The notes: a model not told the origin generated them from the letters alone. Counted from the first letter of the stretch, positions 36,631 through 47,960 are shown. The stretch is 64,000 nt of DNA from Rhyacophila brunnea (GCA_022495005.1 JAGYXB010000463.1:186001-250000); one strand, 5' to 3'. Program-made: numbers and translations.

Positions 36631-37678
36631 CAGTGCTCCGCAACCGGTGTGCCGCGAGACGATGCTAGGTGTGCCGCGGCGCATTGTGTCAAAAATGTAA
36701 ATAATTTTGTGTATTATACAATACTTACTTAATGGTCAAATTTGCGTGCATGGCTGGTAATATATTTGAGCAGCTGAATAAAATTAATAAAAAAAATGCA
36801 AGGTCAGAATGAAAATAGGTATATTGATATGCTTCACTACCATAGGGATAGTATATAAATTCACTACCATTGAAAGCAATGAATTTTGGGTCCGGCCCAA
36901 AAACTTATAACTTTGCTGCAAAAGAAATTTCATCATTACTTTTATACAATCAATACGACTGGATTCGAAACCCTTTTGCAACCAATGCCGGAAATTCTAT
37001 AGAAGCATTATAATTATATTCGTGAAGAATTTTGTTGAATTGAGGAACGACGTGACGCTAAAACTGAAATTTGCCGATGTTCCATTGGGTATTTTCTGTA
37101 TTTCGGTTAATAAAGAATACCCTCGGATTTCCGACAAGGCTATCGCAGTTCAGCTCCCATTTTATACGACATATACCTATATGAGCAACTTTTCCAACTC
37201 AAGCTATAATTAAAAATGATAAGCAGTTATACTTGACGGGTTATGAGAACTTCGGGTTTCTCTTTCGTCAGAGCTCTAGTCTGGGGGGCCAGGCTTAAGG
37301 GGGCGTGGCAGATCAACCATATAAGTGAGATAAACACAAATTACAAATTTTCTCTAATGGTTAAAGAAAGTCGCCTGCGCCATATTACTACGCTGATACT
37401 AATATTTTTAAATATGCGATTGGGAAGTGTTTGTATTAATAAATACAAAAAATAGCTAAGCATACAATGAATACCATTAATTTTACCTCGAACACCATTT
37501 GAAAAACACTACCTACTTTAGAGTATCACACCGTATTTAACCTTAGCGATAGGTAGGGGGCCCGCTTCAGCATGTGGGGTCCATATTTTGATGTAAAAAT
37601 TATTTTACCTGTGGTGTGCCGCGGTATTCTGGGAATACCTTTGGTGTGCCATGTGTGAGAAAACGTTGCGGAGCACTG
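36631..37678 (+). mobile_element. Decayed hAT element (1048 bp) with perfect 8-bp TSD
   Basis: The termini CAGTGCTCCGCAAC and GTTGCGGAGCACTG are perfect inverted repeats, flanked by the identical 8-bp duplication CTTTAGAC at 36623-36630 and 37679-37686. The subterminal repeat GGTGTGCCGCG occurs near both ends. The interior retains the dimerisation part of a ZBED5/SCAND3-like hAT transposase (37022-37213) and the broken minus-strand frame 36784-36981. The catalytic core is largely gone. Confidence 0.9.
37022..37213 (+). pseudogene. hAT transposase C-terminal remnant
   Basis: A 63-codon frame reading FVELRNDVTLKLKFADVPLG, then KEYPRISDKAIAVQLPF. The L-K-x-K-F-x-x-V-P-L block followed by E-Y-P-x-x-x-D-x-A-I-x-x-L-L-P-F is characteristic of hAT transposases of the ZBED/SCAND3 type, leading into the dimerisation domain. 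The expected T-Y-L-C-E-x-G-F-S continuation is degraded (TTYTYMSNFS). Part of the hAT element at 36631-37678. Non-functional. Confidence 0.75.
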
Positions 37679-37686
37679 CTTTAGAC

Positions 37687-38559
37687 TGTAGGTGTAGAGT
37701 ATCTAAGCTGATTTAAACTGAAACCGGTTAACCGAATAACCATGCGTTTTTAAACTAACCGAAAACCAGATAATCATACACGTTTAACCGACCAAATTTT
37801 AGTAGGTAATTGTATGAAGAGAAAATTAGAACTAAGTATTTCTAAACACACATCAACAACTGCGTAGTTCGGCATGAAAAAAAAATTACTTAGATACTAA
37901 ATTGGCTTACCATTCTAGAATTAACTGATTATCCTAACTGCTGAGAAAAATTTAAGTGTAGTAGGGACTTTTTAGAACTAGACGTTTTTTGGAAAACAAA
38001 TGGAATTTTCTAAAATTCTACCTACATCCAAAATATTTTTTTTTATTCCAACGTTTTATACTGGTTAACCGGTTAGTTATCTGTAAAAACCCGCGTATTG
38101 TGTAGTATTTTTACTTGTTTAATTAGATGCCCTAAAATACTGCGGATGCCTGTGAAGAATAATTACAACTTGGTGTGCATGTTCTTTAAACTAACAAGAT
38201 GCCAGCGTCCTGGAAGGGCGCTAAATAGTATATATTACAGGCTGTATATGGTAGAGCTACGCTGCGCTGGCATGGCTTGAAATGACGCAAGAAGAGCAAC
38301 AGCGATTCTGAGATGCACCATGTGGTGTCCATATACTACAACTAAGAGACGGATATAGTTAAGTAAGAAATACAAGTAATGTGTAATATCTTTGCCTGAT
38401 CAATGTATGTACAAATTTAAATACGTTTATTTTACATGAATTTACTGACCATTATAAATTAAAAATTCAATCGTTCATAATGTCATATGAACAAATAAAG
38501 AAAATAATTAAAAATATTTAAACAATGTCGGCATAATAGAAAGGGTACAAAGCATATCG
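37687..38559. other. Gene-less stretch
   Basis: AT-rich. A patch at about 38190-38310 with RLYMVELRCAGMA followed by DARRATAI in a neighbouring frame may be another LINE C-terminal scrap, but it is too short to call. Confidence 0.35.
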
Positions 38560-38700
38560 AAGTATACCAAATGAGATGGGTAGACCCTATTTTAGGAATT
38601 AATATATGAAAGGATGGAAGGACTCAGGATGCATGAGGACGATTGGAGACCAAGGCTTTCCCGGGCTGTTGGGGTACGAATGATGATGATAATAATTATT
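38560..38700 (+). pseudogene. Possible LINE 3' end scrap
   Basis: Short GC-richer segment with MRWVDPI- and EDWRPRLSRAVG-like reading, ending in a run of ATGATGATGATAAT. It resembles the last codons and microsatellite-type tail of many insect LINEs. About 140 bases only. Confidence 0.4.
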
Positions 38701-38853
38701 TCTAATTACAATTTCACAAAATGGTATAAAAAAACAAAGAACATATTTATTGGGTTTTTAATTTTTATTACCAATGGCAGGTTAACTCTGGATTTTGAAG
38801 GAACAAACAATTTATTAATTGAGTTAGCATTTACTTGGTAGAATTCCATTTTA

Positions 38854-39110
38854 CAAGAAATGAAAATATAATTAATATTAAATTCTACAGGTTTTTTTAA
38901 AAAGGTTTGTCGATAGCTATTTCGGTTGTAACACCATTATCAAGACTATTCAGATAGGCCGTTTGCCTTTGCTTAAATACTATACGTGTATAGATAGAGA
39001 CAGAATACATTTTCTTATTCGTTCCAGCAATATTATGAATTTTACATTATTATTAATTGTAATATTATTAATACTTTGAAAACCCTAAGTGGGTTTTTTA
39101 AAATGGATAT
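38854..39110. repeat. Left inverted repeat of the Penelope-like element
   Basis: Starts CAAGAAATGAAAATATAATT and ends AAAATGGATAT. Reverse complement of 39807-40064 with only one or two single-base length differences in T and A runs. Confidence 0.9.
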
Positions 39111-39211
39111 CGAAATTTTCAAAATTTATCAAAATTACAGTATTCGATGGTTATTTATTGACATTATTGATCACTTAAAATATTATTAGTATAATTGTCT
39201 TAATCGTGTGT

Positions 39212-39955
39212 TTAGATTATATTTAATAGTGGCGACGAATACATTACCAAATTTTCATTAATTATGTCATTACTTTTGGATAATTCGCGATTAATTTCCA
39301 ACTGTTCAAGTAAATTTAATTTTAAACCTTTATTACATATATGCAAACATTGTGGCGTTTCATTGTTACTGATGCTATGCGAGTTTGATATCAAATGTTT
39401 AGCAAACTGAGAATCTGTTTTACCATTCTTAAAAGACCGGAGGTGCTCTTCAAAACGAGTTTTTATTGACCTGCCAGATTGACCAATGTAGCATAGACTA
39501 CATGTGCCACATGTTATTTTATAAACTCCGCTTTTCTCCAGTTTGTTGATTTTATCTTTACTATTTTTTAAGTTTAATCCTAGATTATTATTAGCTTTGA
39601 ATGCTACGTTAACGCTATGTTTAATTTCTTGATAAATTTTGTCTGAAATAATGCCGTGATAACCAATGGACTTGTAATAACGATTTGAATCTTTAACGTT
39701 AGGGTATATTGTTGATCTAGCTAATTTAAGTTGTTTTTTATATAATATTTTATCTACCATTGATGTTTCATATCCATTACTTAAGGCTATTTGTTTAATG
39801 GTATGTATATCCATTTTAAAAAACCCACTTAGGGTTTTCAAAGTATTAATAATATTACAATTAATAATAATGTAAAAATTCATAATATTGCTGGAACGAA
39901 TAAGAAAATGTATTCTGTCTCTATCTATACACGTATAGTATTTAAGCAAAGGCAA
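39212..39955 (-). CDS. GIY-YIG endonuclease domain protein (Penelope-like)
   Basis: A 247-codon open frame that ends in LNII. The C-terminal half is a GIY-YIG nuclease: GVYKITCGTCSLCYIGQSGR, then SIKTRFEEHLRSF, with the catalytic Arg (T-R-F) and a later Glu region (NLLEQLEINRE). Two cysteines (CGTCSLC) between the GVY and YIG halves form the CxxC-like insert typical of Penelope nucleases. The upstream part contains a basic segment (KKQLKLARSTIYPNVKDSN) like the linker between reverse transcriptase and nuclease. The reverse transcriptase is absent. The first 49 codons lie in the right inverted repeat, so the real start may be the internal ATG that begins MDIHTIKQIAL, or there may be none. The enzyme would nick DNA to prime retrotransposition. 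An open frame without the reverse transcriptase suggests a recent truncated insertion. Confidence 0.75.
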   Translation of the reverse strand: MPLLKYYTCIDRDRIHFLIRSSNIMNFYIIINCNIINTLKTLSGFFKMDIHTIKQIALSNGYETSMVDKILYKKQLKLARSTIYPNVKDSNRYYKSIGYHGIISDKIYQEIKHSVNVAFKANNNLGLNLKNSKDKINKLEKSGVYKITCGTCSLCYIGQSGRSIKTRFEEHLRSFKNGKTDSQFAKHLISNSHSISNNETPQCLHICNKGLKLNLLEQLEINRELSKSNDIINENLVMYSSPLLNII

Positions 39956-40064
39956 ACGGCCTATCTGAATAGTCTTGATAATGGTGTTACAACCGAAATA
40001 GCTATCGACAAACCTTTTAAAAAAAACCTGTAGAATTTAATATTAATTATATTTTCATTTCTTG
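39807..40064. repeat. Right inverted repeat of the Penelope-like element
   Basis: Inverted copy of 38854-39110. Ends ATTATATTTTCATTTCTTG. Confidence 0.9.
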
Positions 40065-43000
40065 AACAAACAATTATTGATACTACCGGTTTAAACGATA
40101 GTTAACAAATATACATGGGGCTTAATACGCAAAAAAAAGACTCGACAATTATCCATTACAATGTTAACACAAACGTTTTCTAAAATCAAACGTATAGTAT
40201 AAATATTCTAATAATATATTAAATCGTATGCTCCGAATAGGGGGCCATCAAACATTAATCTACTGTTTCGTGTCAATCTGAATCGCTGTCAAATGAAGAA
40301 TTAATAATAATTTAATTGTAATAACTTTATATCATATTTAATTAATACTGAACCAATGAGCTTATTATAGTTTTAATCCAGACTACAATGACGGATTTAT
40401 GTCTTTATTATTGTTTAAAATTTTTAATCTATCTTCATTTTAATTTAACTCATTCTGCAATGATAATCGTATATATATAAGTTCAATGAACAAATTATAT
40501 CTCTTATCATGTCGTTATTTAATACTCTGATATCTTAGCCCTATTTAAGTTGAGTAACATCTTGTATTTTTTATTCATTATATTATTCAAACATTGATTT
40601 TATTATAAAGAAATTACTTATCTTTCTTTTATGATAAACGGTCGAATATTTAATTTAATTTAAATAACATTTTAGGAAGACGAAAAAAAATTGTTTTTTT
40701 ATTCATGAAGATAGTAAGTTTTAAAGCCATGATAAATTTACTTAATCTCTAAATTTTTTAGTAATATTTATAATAAATTTATGTCTGTGTAGAGATTTTC
40801 TGACCAAATAAAGTATCTCATTTACTGATCAAAACTATATTTATATATTTTTTAAACAACAAATAGGTAATCAGGGCAGTATTTGCAATTTTGCAATCAC
40901 AAATGACAAACTGAAATGTATATAAAGATTGGAAATCGATAAATTATAGCTCATGAGCCCTATGCCGGAATAAATTACACATTTTCCGTTACGCCAGAAT
41001 ATAGCTATGCGTAATCGTCCAAATTTTCTTTTATTTTTTCTTGTTTCTCACGAAATCTTTTTTCCACACAAGCACTTTTGTAGGATTAGTAAAATTTATA
41101 TTACTGACTTTAATCACCCTTCTTTGAAAGCGAAGATGATTTAAATTACTTGTGAATGTTTTATCTAAAAAAAAATACTTTATGCGATATTTAGATCAAA
41201 GTAAATGAGTGCTTTAATTAGTTTTTTGATTGAAATAATATATTTTTATTAAAATAATAGATATTATAATTTTTCCACCATTTAGACTTTTTAGACAAAA
41301 AATATAAAATAACAAAAATAATATTTTTATTTATTTTACACTGTGGAACATAATATATAAAGTTGTGTAATATGCTAGTATGATATTATTATTTAATATT
41401 TCAATAAACGTAAAATAGTATTTGTATACATTATTATTTACTAGTGCATGATAATACACCTTATAAATTGGTGCGATAATCGTTTGGATTATCTGTTGGC
41501 GTGCAAAACTTAGAGACGTCATCCATCGCATTGCAAGACTTATTTATAAGTGACAGGAGTCCGTCCCATCATTATAAGGATAGTAGGCGTGAAAGAATCT
41601 TAAATTGAGACATTGAACGGTGCATCGAAGTATTGGATGAACCTTCTCAGATAAACAGATGACATCAGAGAGATGCCAGACTAACACATTTCCTTATGCT
41701 ACGTCAAAATAGTTCGATACATCCAGTGTATACTGTGTAAATGGATTCACTACTCTTTATCAAAAATTTCTAATAAATAATAAATTACTAATAATCCATG
41801 CTTTTCTTTCAAGTGTTTAAAATTTTATTGTTAACAAAATATTTTATACCACTAACACGTCATAACAGTGTTAACACAATAATTGTATGATAAATGATTG
41901 GTAAAAATAAAATTCCAAAATATAAAAAATATAAAAAATAGCTAATCGGTTTATATTAAAAATAATAAAATATATCAATAATATTTCTGCCACTGTCAAA
42001 TTTAACAATTTAACGAATATTTAAAAAACTTTGTAAGTAAGTATTTTTTCATCTTATAATAATTTATATTGGATTTATGGTAAAACATATAAATATAAAA
42101 AATATCTTACCTTGATTAATGAAATATCGGAAATAGGCTATAGACTTCTTCTTCATTCACAACCGTTAAAAACTAACCAGTTTATTCAAATTGTTTAAAC
42201 ATAATATTTAAGTCACCACTATCTTTTAAGAAACAGTTCTCACAAAACAAAAAAAAATCATAATATTCTAATATGGATGTTTTTAAATGTTTTACCGGTG
42301 AACTATTTTTACATTAATTTTTACTGTTTTTTTTTATAATTGATTGCACTAATACTAATTATGTATTATAATAACGGATAAAATATTTTACATTGAAAGA
42401 GTTTTATTCACAGAAATGTATTTACCATTTTTTTGGTTAATTTTATATATTAACCACAATTATTAAGTCAATTAAAAAATATTTATTTTATTTTAAAAGA
42501 ATACGCTTTGTTTAAAAAACATTTTATCATAAATTCACAACACTGATTAATTAGTAATATTATACTTTTTGGTATTATCCATAACATTAATTAAAAAATA
42601 AACGGAAAACAATATAAATGTTGTCATGTCATTATGCACATACTACACCATTGATATAAGTTGTTACATATGCATTATTATTAACCGTTGATTTGAACGT
42701 ATTAAATTTGCCGTAGCACGATCGTAGACCCTTGACGTAGAGGCGTAGAACGGATTGTCCGTAGAGATGCTGCGCTTTCGGCATTCGTAGATATACTACC
42801 GACACAGCTACGGTTTGAACGTATGCCGTAAGACTTCGTGCGGTTACGCGGCAATTCGTCACATTTCGTAAACTTTTGTTTAACTTGTGAGAGAAGGACT
42901 TTTGGTACTTACGTGATATGAACAATCTGTATTTATTAAGCTTGTATATTGTGTTTGTATATGGCTATACTAAAGTAAATGCATTTTTATGTTTGTCTGT

Positions 43001-43295
43001 AAATAGCGTAAAGAAGTATTATTATGTTCTACGCTGGACTATAAAACTTGTCCGATTATGGTTTCCGTTGTGTTATTTGGTTACATTGTAACTTAATATG
43101 GAACAACTATAAACGTTTCATAAAATAAAATAACAGAGGAAATTGTAAATATCTACAGTAAATTATTTTGAGATAGATATAAATATCGACAAAGTAAATT
43201 TTAATTAATTTTGTTTTCCTATGTTTCGAATTTCCACTAATTTAAGGGCCATACAAATTGAAAGAAGATAAAATAAATAAGCAAATTTTCATTTT
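40065..43295. other. Gene-less AT-rich stretch with one GC-richer block
   Basis: About 3.2 kb without recognised genes. At about 42700-42870 there is a GC- and CpG-rich block with repeated CGTAGA/CCGTAG words, which might be the terminus of an unidentified DNA transposon. A 97-codon minus-strand frame (42632-42925) spans it without known motifs. Confidence 0.35.
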
Positions 43296-43386
43296 ATTAT
43301 TGTTTTAATTTAATAAAACGAAATTTTTTTGTAGAACTTATTCCACTTTTAAAAGTTGCGTTTTATTAAATTAAAACAACAATACA
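43296..43386 (-). mobile_element. Penelope-like tail in foldback form
   Basis: The inverted words TTGTTTTAATTTAATAAAAC and GTTTTATTAAATTAAAACAA flank AAAAGTGGAATAAGTTCTAC on the minus strand. The minus-strand series AAAAGTGGAATAAGT then GTTTTATTAAATTAAA matches the tail of the Penelope-like fragment at 30178-30235. A tiny tail-only insertion with a terminal inverted duplication. Confidence 0.5.
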
Positions 43387-43456
43387 ATGCAGTTCCATCA
43401 TGAATTGACAGTTAACAAAATAAAAGAAATCAAATTTTCATTATTTTTATGATACC

Positions 43457-43980
43457 TCAGCGCATCTATTCTATACAAAAGGCTGCAATCGGTGGCTATC
43501 GAGGGTAGTTTATCATATTTATGTATTGAGATGGTTAATTGTTACAATTAATTAACTGCCTGAACTGTCAAAAGTACTACGTTTTAACGGCACTTCTCTT
43601 GGCTGTGTTAACCTTTACATTGACATTGACAATTTTGACATTGAAGTTAATGGCCCCACCAAACCACACCCGGTCTTAATCTGGCGTATCACAGGGCCCT
43701 ACGTTTGGGTGTGAAGCATTATTTTTTTATGACTGGGAATGTCTCAGGTGCAGTTACCCAAGACTAAGGTCGCCAAGCACTCAAATCTGCTTTGACTGCA
43801 TTTACATAACTTTAAGAGAGATGAGCAAGTGGAGGGAATATTTAAAATTGAAGTAAGTTAAGAGTGTTTAGAAGACTTATTTATTGTAACAATAATTATA
43901 ATACCTCAATACGTAAATATGATAAACTACCCTCGATAGCTGCCGATAGCAGCATTGTGTTTAGAATAGATGCGTAGAAA
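43457..43980. repeat. Foldback element with ~97-bp arms and unique core
   Basis: The arms 43457-43553 and 43882-43980 are inverted copies. They share GCTATCGAGGGTAGTTTATC and its complement, CGCATCTATTCTA at the outer ends, and TGTTACAAT at the inner ends. A 330-base, GC-richer core lies between with no open frame of note. Probably a MITE. No target duplication was confirmed. Confidence 0.75.
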
Positions 43981-45140
43981 CAAATATATAAAAAATAATA
44001 ATCAATTAAGAATACTATATTTTTTAATCGTACGAATTATGTATTATTGAATTTATAAAAAAAGTTTATTTAAAAGTCAGTTTAATAATCACTGGCGACA
44101 TCGTCTGCGTAAAATGCGAAATAAAAAAATAGAGAGATATACACAATGCTAAACTAGAATGGTACAATTTGAATGTAATTTATTCGCATATATAAACAAT
44201 AGTCAGATTTAGGGGCGTGATACTCTAGCCGCACCTCACCCCACCCCATCGCTTCAATCTGACACTTCTAACGGATCCAAAAAATGACAGACAAAAATAA
44301 ATAATAGTCTTTATATTCTGCATATATAGTGAAAATAGCAAACAAATGATAAAAAAACCTTTTATTTTGAAATCACAGATATACACATTCAGTTTTATTT
44401 ATTAATAGCTAAAAAGTTATTAGTATTTTTAATTAATATTATACCAACCTTTAGTTTTGTTGACTAAGCCAACGTTAGAAAACCACAGTGTTCCACAGAA
44501 TATTTTTAAAAATCTGTGACCGCGTAAAATTGGGTCTGGAAGAGAGTAACATAAATATTCTTTTACTAGTTAGTATAGTATCGTATATGACATTAGATTG
44601 AATTATTACCACATATGGCGGGATTGTAATAACACTATAACAGTGTATGACGATGAAAGCTCCCAAAAATCGATTCAAATCATATTATTAATACGTTTTG
44701 TAAAAAAAAATACACAATTTTAAGTTGAGATAAAGATAGATGTATCCTGGGGGTTGCTCAAAGCAATCATTAAAAAAAGGGCGGTAAATAAAAAAAACAA
44801 GAATCTATATGCTATATGGAGACGTCTCCTGAATTCCAAATCGGCTCTCTCATCCATTGTCTATCTGTCAACGCCGCGTATACATAGTTTTAACTTATTT
44901 TTGCCCTTCATCATGCTTTACGTCTCTATACCCATCATTCCAATATACCGCAGCATAACGTACGTTAGGTACTTATGTAATAAATCAGTGGTATTTAAAA
45001 TATGCGCAACTTTCAAGAGCACCTTAGACTGTCTAAAAAATAAATATATTTATATATATTTTAAATAATAATTTGTTGTTCATCATATCTCGTTCTAGTT
45101 TAAGATTCTCAAGCAGGAAAGAAAAAATATTTTCTACAAC
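43981..45140. other. Gene-less AT-rich stretch
   Basis: A 104-codon frame at 44754-45068 lacks an ATG start and known motifs. Nothing else seen. Confidence 0.4.
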
Positions 45141-45144
45141 GTAC
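45141..45144. repeat. Target-site duplication, left (GTAC)
   Basis: GTAC directly before the 5' LTR, repeated at 54174-54177 directly after the 3' LTR. Four-base duplications are usual for errantivirus-like Ty3/gypsy insertions. Confidence 0.85.
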
Positions 45145-45744
45145 TGTTATGCATTAGATCGATACGTCGATAAGAGATTCTAATTAGAGAAACCGCAACT
45201 TCCTGTGATAACAATAGCATCCTCTGATATCAATAATATTGTCAATTTAAATATTGATTCATTTTATTCGAATTAATTCTAGAAAACCACAAAACAATAA
45301 TATCATGTTATTTGTGTTTGATAATTGGAAACATTTAGAACATTATTCAATCTAAATATGAACCATTGTACACGTAATGAATTTGTTAGTTCTTTGTCAA
45401 CCATTGTACTTATAGTATGTAAGTTGGCTTTCTGTCAATTGTAATAAATCTGTATTACTTGTAATTTATCACCGTTTAATAAATCAAACATCTATCAAAA
45501 GTTCTTCTATTTTCGATTTGATATCTCCTGTGAATATTTCCGCCCTCTTTCGCTATTCCTGACAAATCAAAAGAGACTTTTACAGAGTCCTATTTCATAG
45601 TCCTCTGTATAATAATAATAAAATAGCAAATAATACCTAACAAGTATAAAGACTATTTAATTTCGTATATTACGAAACCTAAAAGACTTAGTGAAAGTGA
45701 TTAACTATCTTACTTAAACTATTCCACTTTTTGGGGACGTAACA
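45145..45744 (+). repeat. 5' LTR
   Basis: 600 bp, starts TGTTATGCATTAGATCGATA and ends TTTGGGGACGTAACA. It has AATAAA words at about 45444 and 45478 that could serve in polyadenylation. Six substitutions against the 3' LTR, all in the first 280 bases. Confidence 0.95.
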
Positions 45745-45746
45745 AC

Positions 45747-45764
45747 TGGTGTCAGAAGTGGGAT
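45747..45764 (+). promoter_or_regulatory. Primer-binding site, tRNA-Leu
   Basis: TGGTGTCAGAAGTGGGAT begins two bases after the 5' LTR. It is complementary to a tRNA 3' end ATCCCACTTCTGACACCA, which from memory is that of eukaryotic tRNA-Leu(CAA). Confidence 0.8.
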
Positions 45765-46158
45765 TTATCACAAAGAAAGTGACAAGCAGACGTCTTCTTC
45801 GAGACCTTCCAGTAACATCGGGAAAAAGAACCTTTGGGTTTTTGCTGCCGGGAGAGCCTCGCGGAACCGCATCTTCCTAGATTAATCTGTGAATCCACAT
45901 CGACGCGAGAAGAAAGAAAACACAAGTGCGCACTGTGACAAGATTTCTTCGCGTAGATCATCGAAACATATCAACGCATCAAGATACAAGACATCAAGAT
46001 AGAAGAATGAATTACAATACATTACTGTGAGTACATGCAGAGAACTATCCATTAAATTTAAGTTTTATTATATTTTATATTCTTATATTTTTGAATTAAT
46101 TATACACAAAACTATATAAAAATTACATATAGACTTCTACATATTTAAATTATTCAAA

Positions 46159-47064
46159 ATGAATCCAGATAGTAATTCTAACACTTCAGAATCTAGTACT
46201 AAGAAAAAACCTTGCTCGAACTCTGATTTACGTTCACTTATACAGCATTCATTTGATGGTAATAGAAAACAATTAAGTTCATTTTTACAAAATTGTGAAA
46301 TTGCTTTTGAACACGCTGATGAAAATCAATACGACTTTCTACTTTCGTACATTTGTACTCAAATAATAGATACAGCTCAATTAGCTTGTAGAATTAGATC
46401 TTTTAAAACATTTGATAAATTGAAAGCGCATCTTAAACAGAATTTTGCTGACACTAGAACAGTTATGCAACTAGAACTAGAATTGCAAAAATGTCGCCAA
46501 CAAAAAAGAGAATCAGTCTCAGAATTTATGATCAGAATAGAAACTTGTGCAAAGGAAATTAAAACAGTAATTAGTCACGAAGAAAATAATGAAAGATTGT
46601 TAGAAGGGCGATTCTATTCAACTGATGAACAGGCTCGTACCCGTTTTATAATAGGATTACTCCCAAGCCTCTCAGAGAAAATAAGAAATATGAATCTTAA
46701 TACTTTAACAGAAGCTTTGAAAGCTGCCACACATGAAGAAGGTCTAGTAAATTTAGTAGAAGAAACAAATAAAACTATTATGCAAAGCAAGCCAATTTGC
46801 CAGACTTGTGGAAAAATAGGACATGTTTCTACAACTTGTTTCAGAAACAAAAATAATAATGTCAGAAAAATTTATAATTTCGAACAGAAAAATAATCATC
46901 AAAAGAAGCTTTGTAGCTATTGTAAGAAATCAGGACATTTAATAGATGATTGCTTTAAAAAAGACCCGTCTAAACGAGATAAATATCTCAAAGATAGAAA
47001 ATTAAATATAAATTTTGTTTCAAAAGGCTCAAACGATCCGATGTGGTATGTTTCAACGGAATAG
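46159..47064 (+). CDS. gag: Gag-like protein with two CCHC zinc knuckles
   Basis: A 301-codon intact frame, the particle protein that would package element RNA. The N-terminus is Ser/Asn-rich. Residues about 25-190 form a helical capsid-like region that includes FDGNRKQLSSFLQNCEIAF and RQQKRESVSEFMIRIE, the latter like the major-homology-region area of gypsy Gag. Two zinc knuckles follow: C-x2-C-x4-H-x4-C at residues about 214-227 (CQTCGKIGHVSTTC) and 252-265 (CSYCKKSGHLIDDC). The start is ATG 46159, about 395 bases after the primer site. The frame ends before the protease scrap. Being fully open fits either recent transposition or selection for a part needed in cis or for particle formation. 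Ty3/gypsy affiliation comes from context. Confidence 0.85.
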   Translation: MNPDSNSNTSESSTKKKPCSNSDLRSLIQHSFDGNRKQLSSFLQNCEIAFEHADENQYDFLLSYICTQIIDTAQLACRIRSFKTFDKLKAHLKQNFADTRTVMQLELELQKCRQQKRESVSEFMIRIETCAKEIKTVISHEENNERLLEGRFYSTDEQARTRFIIGLLPSLSEKIRNMNLNTLTEALKAATHEEGLVNLVEETNKTIMQSKPICQTCGKIGHVSTTCFRNKNNNVRKIYNFEQKNNHQKKLCSYCKKSGHLIDDCFKKDPSKRDKYLKDRKLNINFVSKGSNDPMWYVSTE

Positions 47065-47189
47065 GTAATATATCGAGTCATAACATACATAATTAATTTA
47101 AGAAAGAAGAAAATTCTAAATCTTACTTTGATTACTCTCTATGAATATAATATTATAATATAATAAAATAAAAATTTACTTTTTTTGAA

Positions 47190-47640
47190 CCAATATCTTT
47201 AATGAATGAAATTAAGATAGATAAAAATCATTTTAAAAATTTATCATTTGTGAACCTTATTTAATAAAAATTATTCTATCAATTATACGTTTCTAGTAGA
47301 CATAAGAGCCGTAACATTTTCGATAAAATGAAATGTTTTTAAAACTTTTAATAGTGACATAAGTTTGGTGTTAAGAAAAGATAAAATACAAATTAAAGGC
47401 ATAGAAAATTCTAAACTCGTATATCAGGAATAAATAGAAAATTATATTTGAAATTTAAAAATTGAAAATGTTAAGAATTAGACACATATATTGTCAAATG
47501 ACATGAATTGAAAATATTAATCTTGAATTCGATGGAATATTAAGAAATAACCTTTTTTCATTAATAAATTATGCAAAATTAATTATGAATCAAATATATC
47601 GAACATATTGAATAAAATTCGATTACCTTTAAATAAAAGA
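47190..47640 (+). pseudogene. pol: Protease (pol) remnant; RT and integrase deleted
   Basis: Broken frames between gag and the accessory ORF keep protease features. At 47290-47310 one reads FLVDIRA where the active site of a retroviral-type aspartic protease would be L-V-D-T-G-A, so the D-T-G triad is destroyed. About 230 bases on, DGILRNNLFSL (near 47531) matches the usual D-G-I-L-G-x-D-F-L block at the protease end. Many stops and frameshifts. Reverse transcriptase, RNase H and integrase are absent: the roughly 2.5 kb normally found here is missing. About 350 further AT-rich bases without content lead to the next ORF. Confidence 0.65.
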
Positions 47641-47949
47641 AAATTTAATTTTAGATTTAAAATCTAGATAAAGATATTAAAATAAATGTTTAATATCTCT
47701 GACAATTGAATAATCAAGTTTATAATTTTAAAGAAATATTATTATCATTTGAAGTTAATAAATAAAAAAATCATTAGAAATGAATAAAAAATTAATAAAA
47801 TCGTTACAATAATGAATTTAAATTATTGAAAGTTCTATTCGAAAGAAAATATTTAAATAAAAACTATATGAAATTGCCGAAGTCAATTCATTAGTATACT
47901 AAACTTTGAAAAAACGAAATATCATCAAAATAACTAATATAAATTATGT

Positions 47950-47960
47950 AATTTTCAGTT
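47950..47960 (+). promoter_or_regulatory. Splice-acceptor-like site before the accessory ORF
   Basis: Pyrimidine-containing AATTTTCAG ends about 30 bases before the ATG at 47989. It fits a 3' splice site that would deliver the ORF on a subgenomic mRNA. The donor is not identified. Inferred from position and pattern. Confidence 0.4.

Larger units (their letters stand above)
38854..40064 (-). mobile_element. Penelope-like element with inverted terminal repeats
   Basis: A 1211-bp unit bounded by 257/258-bp inverted repeats (38854-39110 and 39807-40064) that are nearly identical. Inside, on the minus strand, is an intact GIY-YIG ORF. Read on the minus strand, the sequence after the ORF contains TTGATAATGGTGTTACAACC followed by GAAATAGCTATCGAC, the sort of 3' terminal motif seen in Penelope-like elements. 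The reverse transcriptase is missing, so this is a 5'-truncated copy whose 5' end carries an inverted duplicate of the 3' terminus, one of the pseudo-LTR arrangements known for Penelope insertions. Confidence 0.8.

Noticed and set aside
44754..45068. 104-codon plus-strand frame as a gene.
   Set aside because: No ATG start, low-complexity AT-driven composition, no motif.
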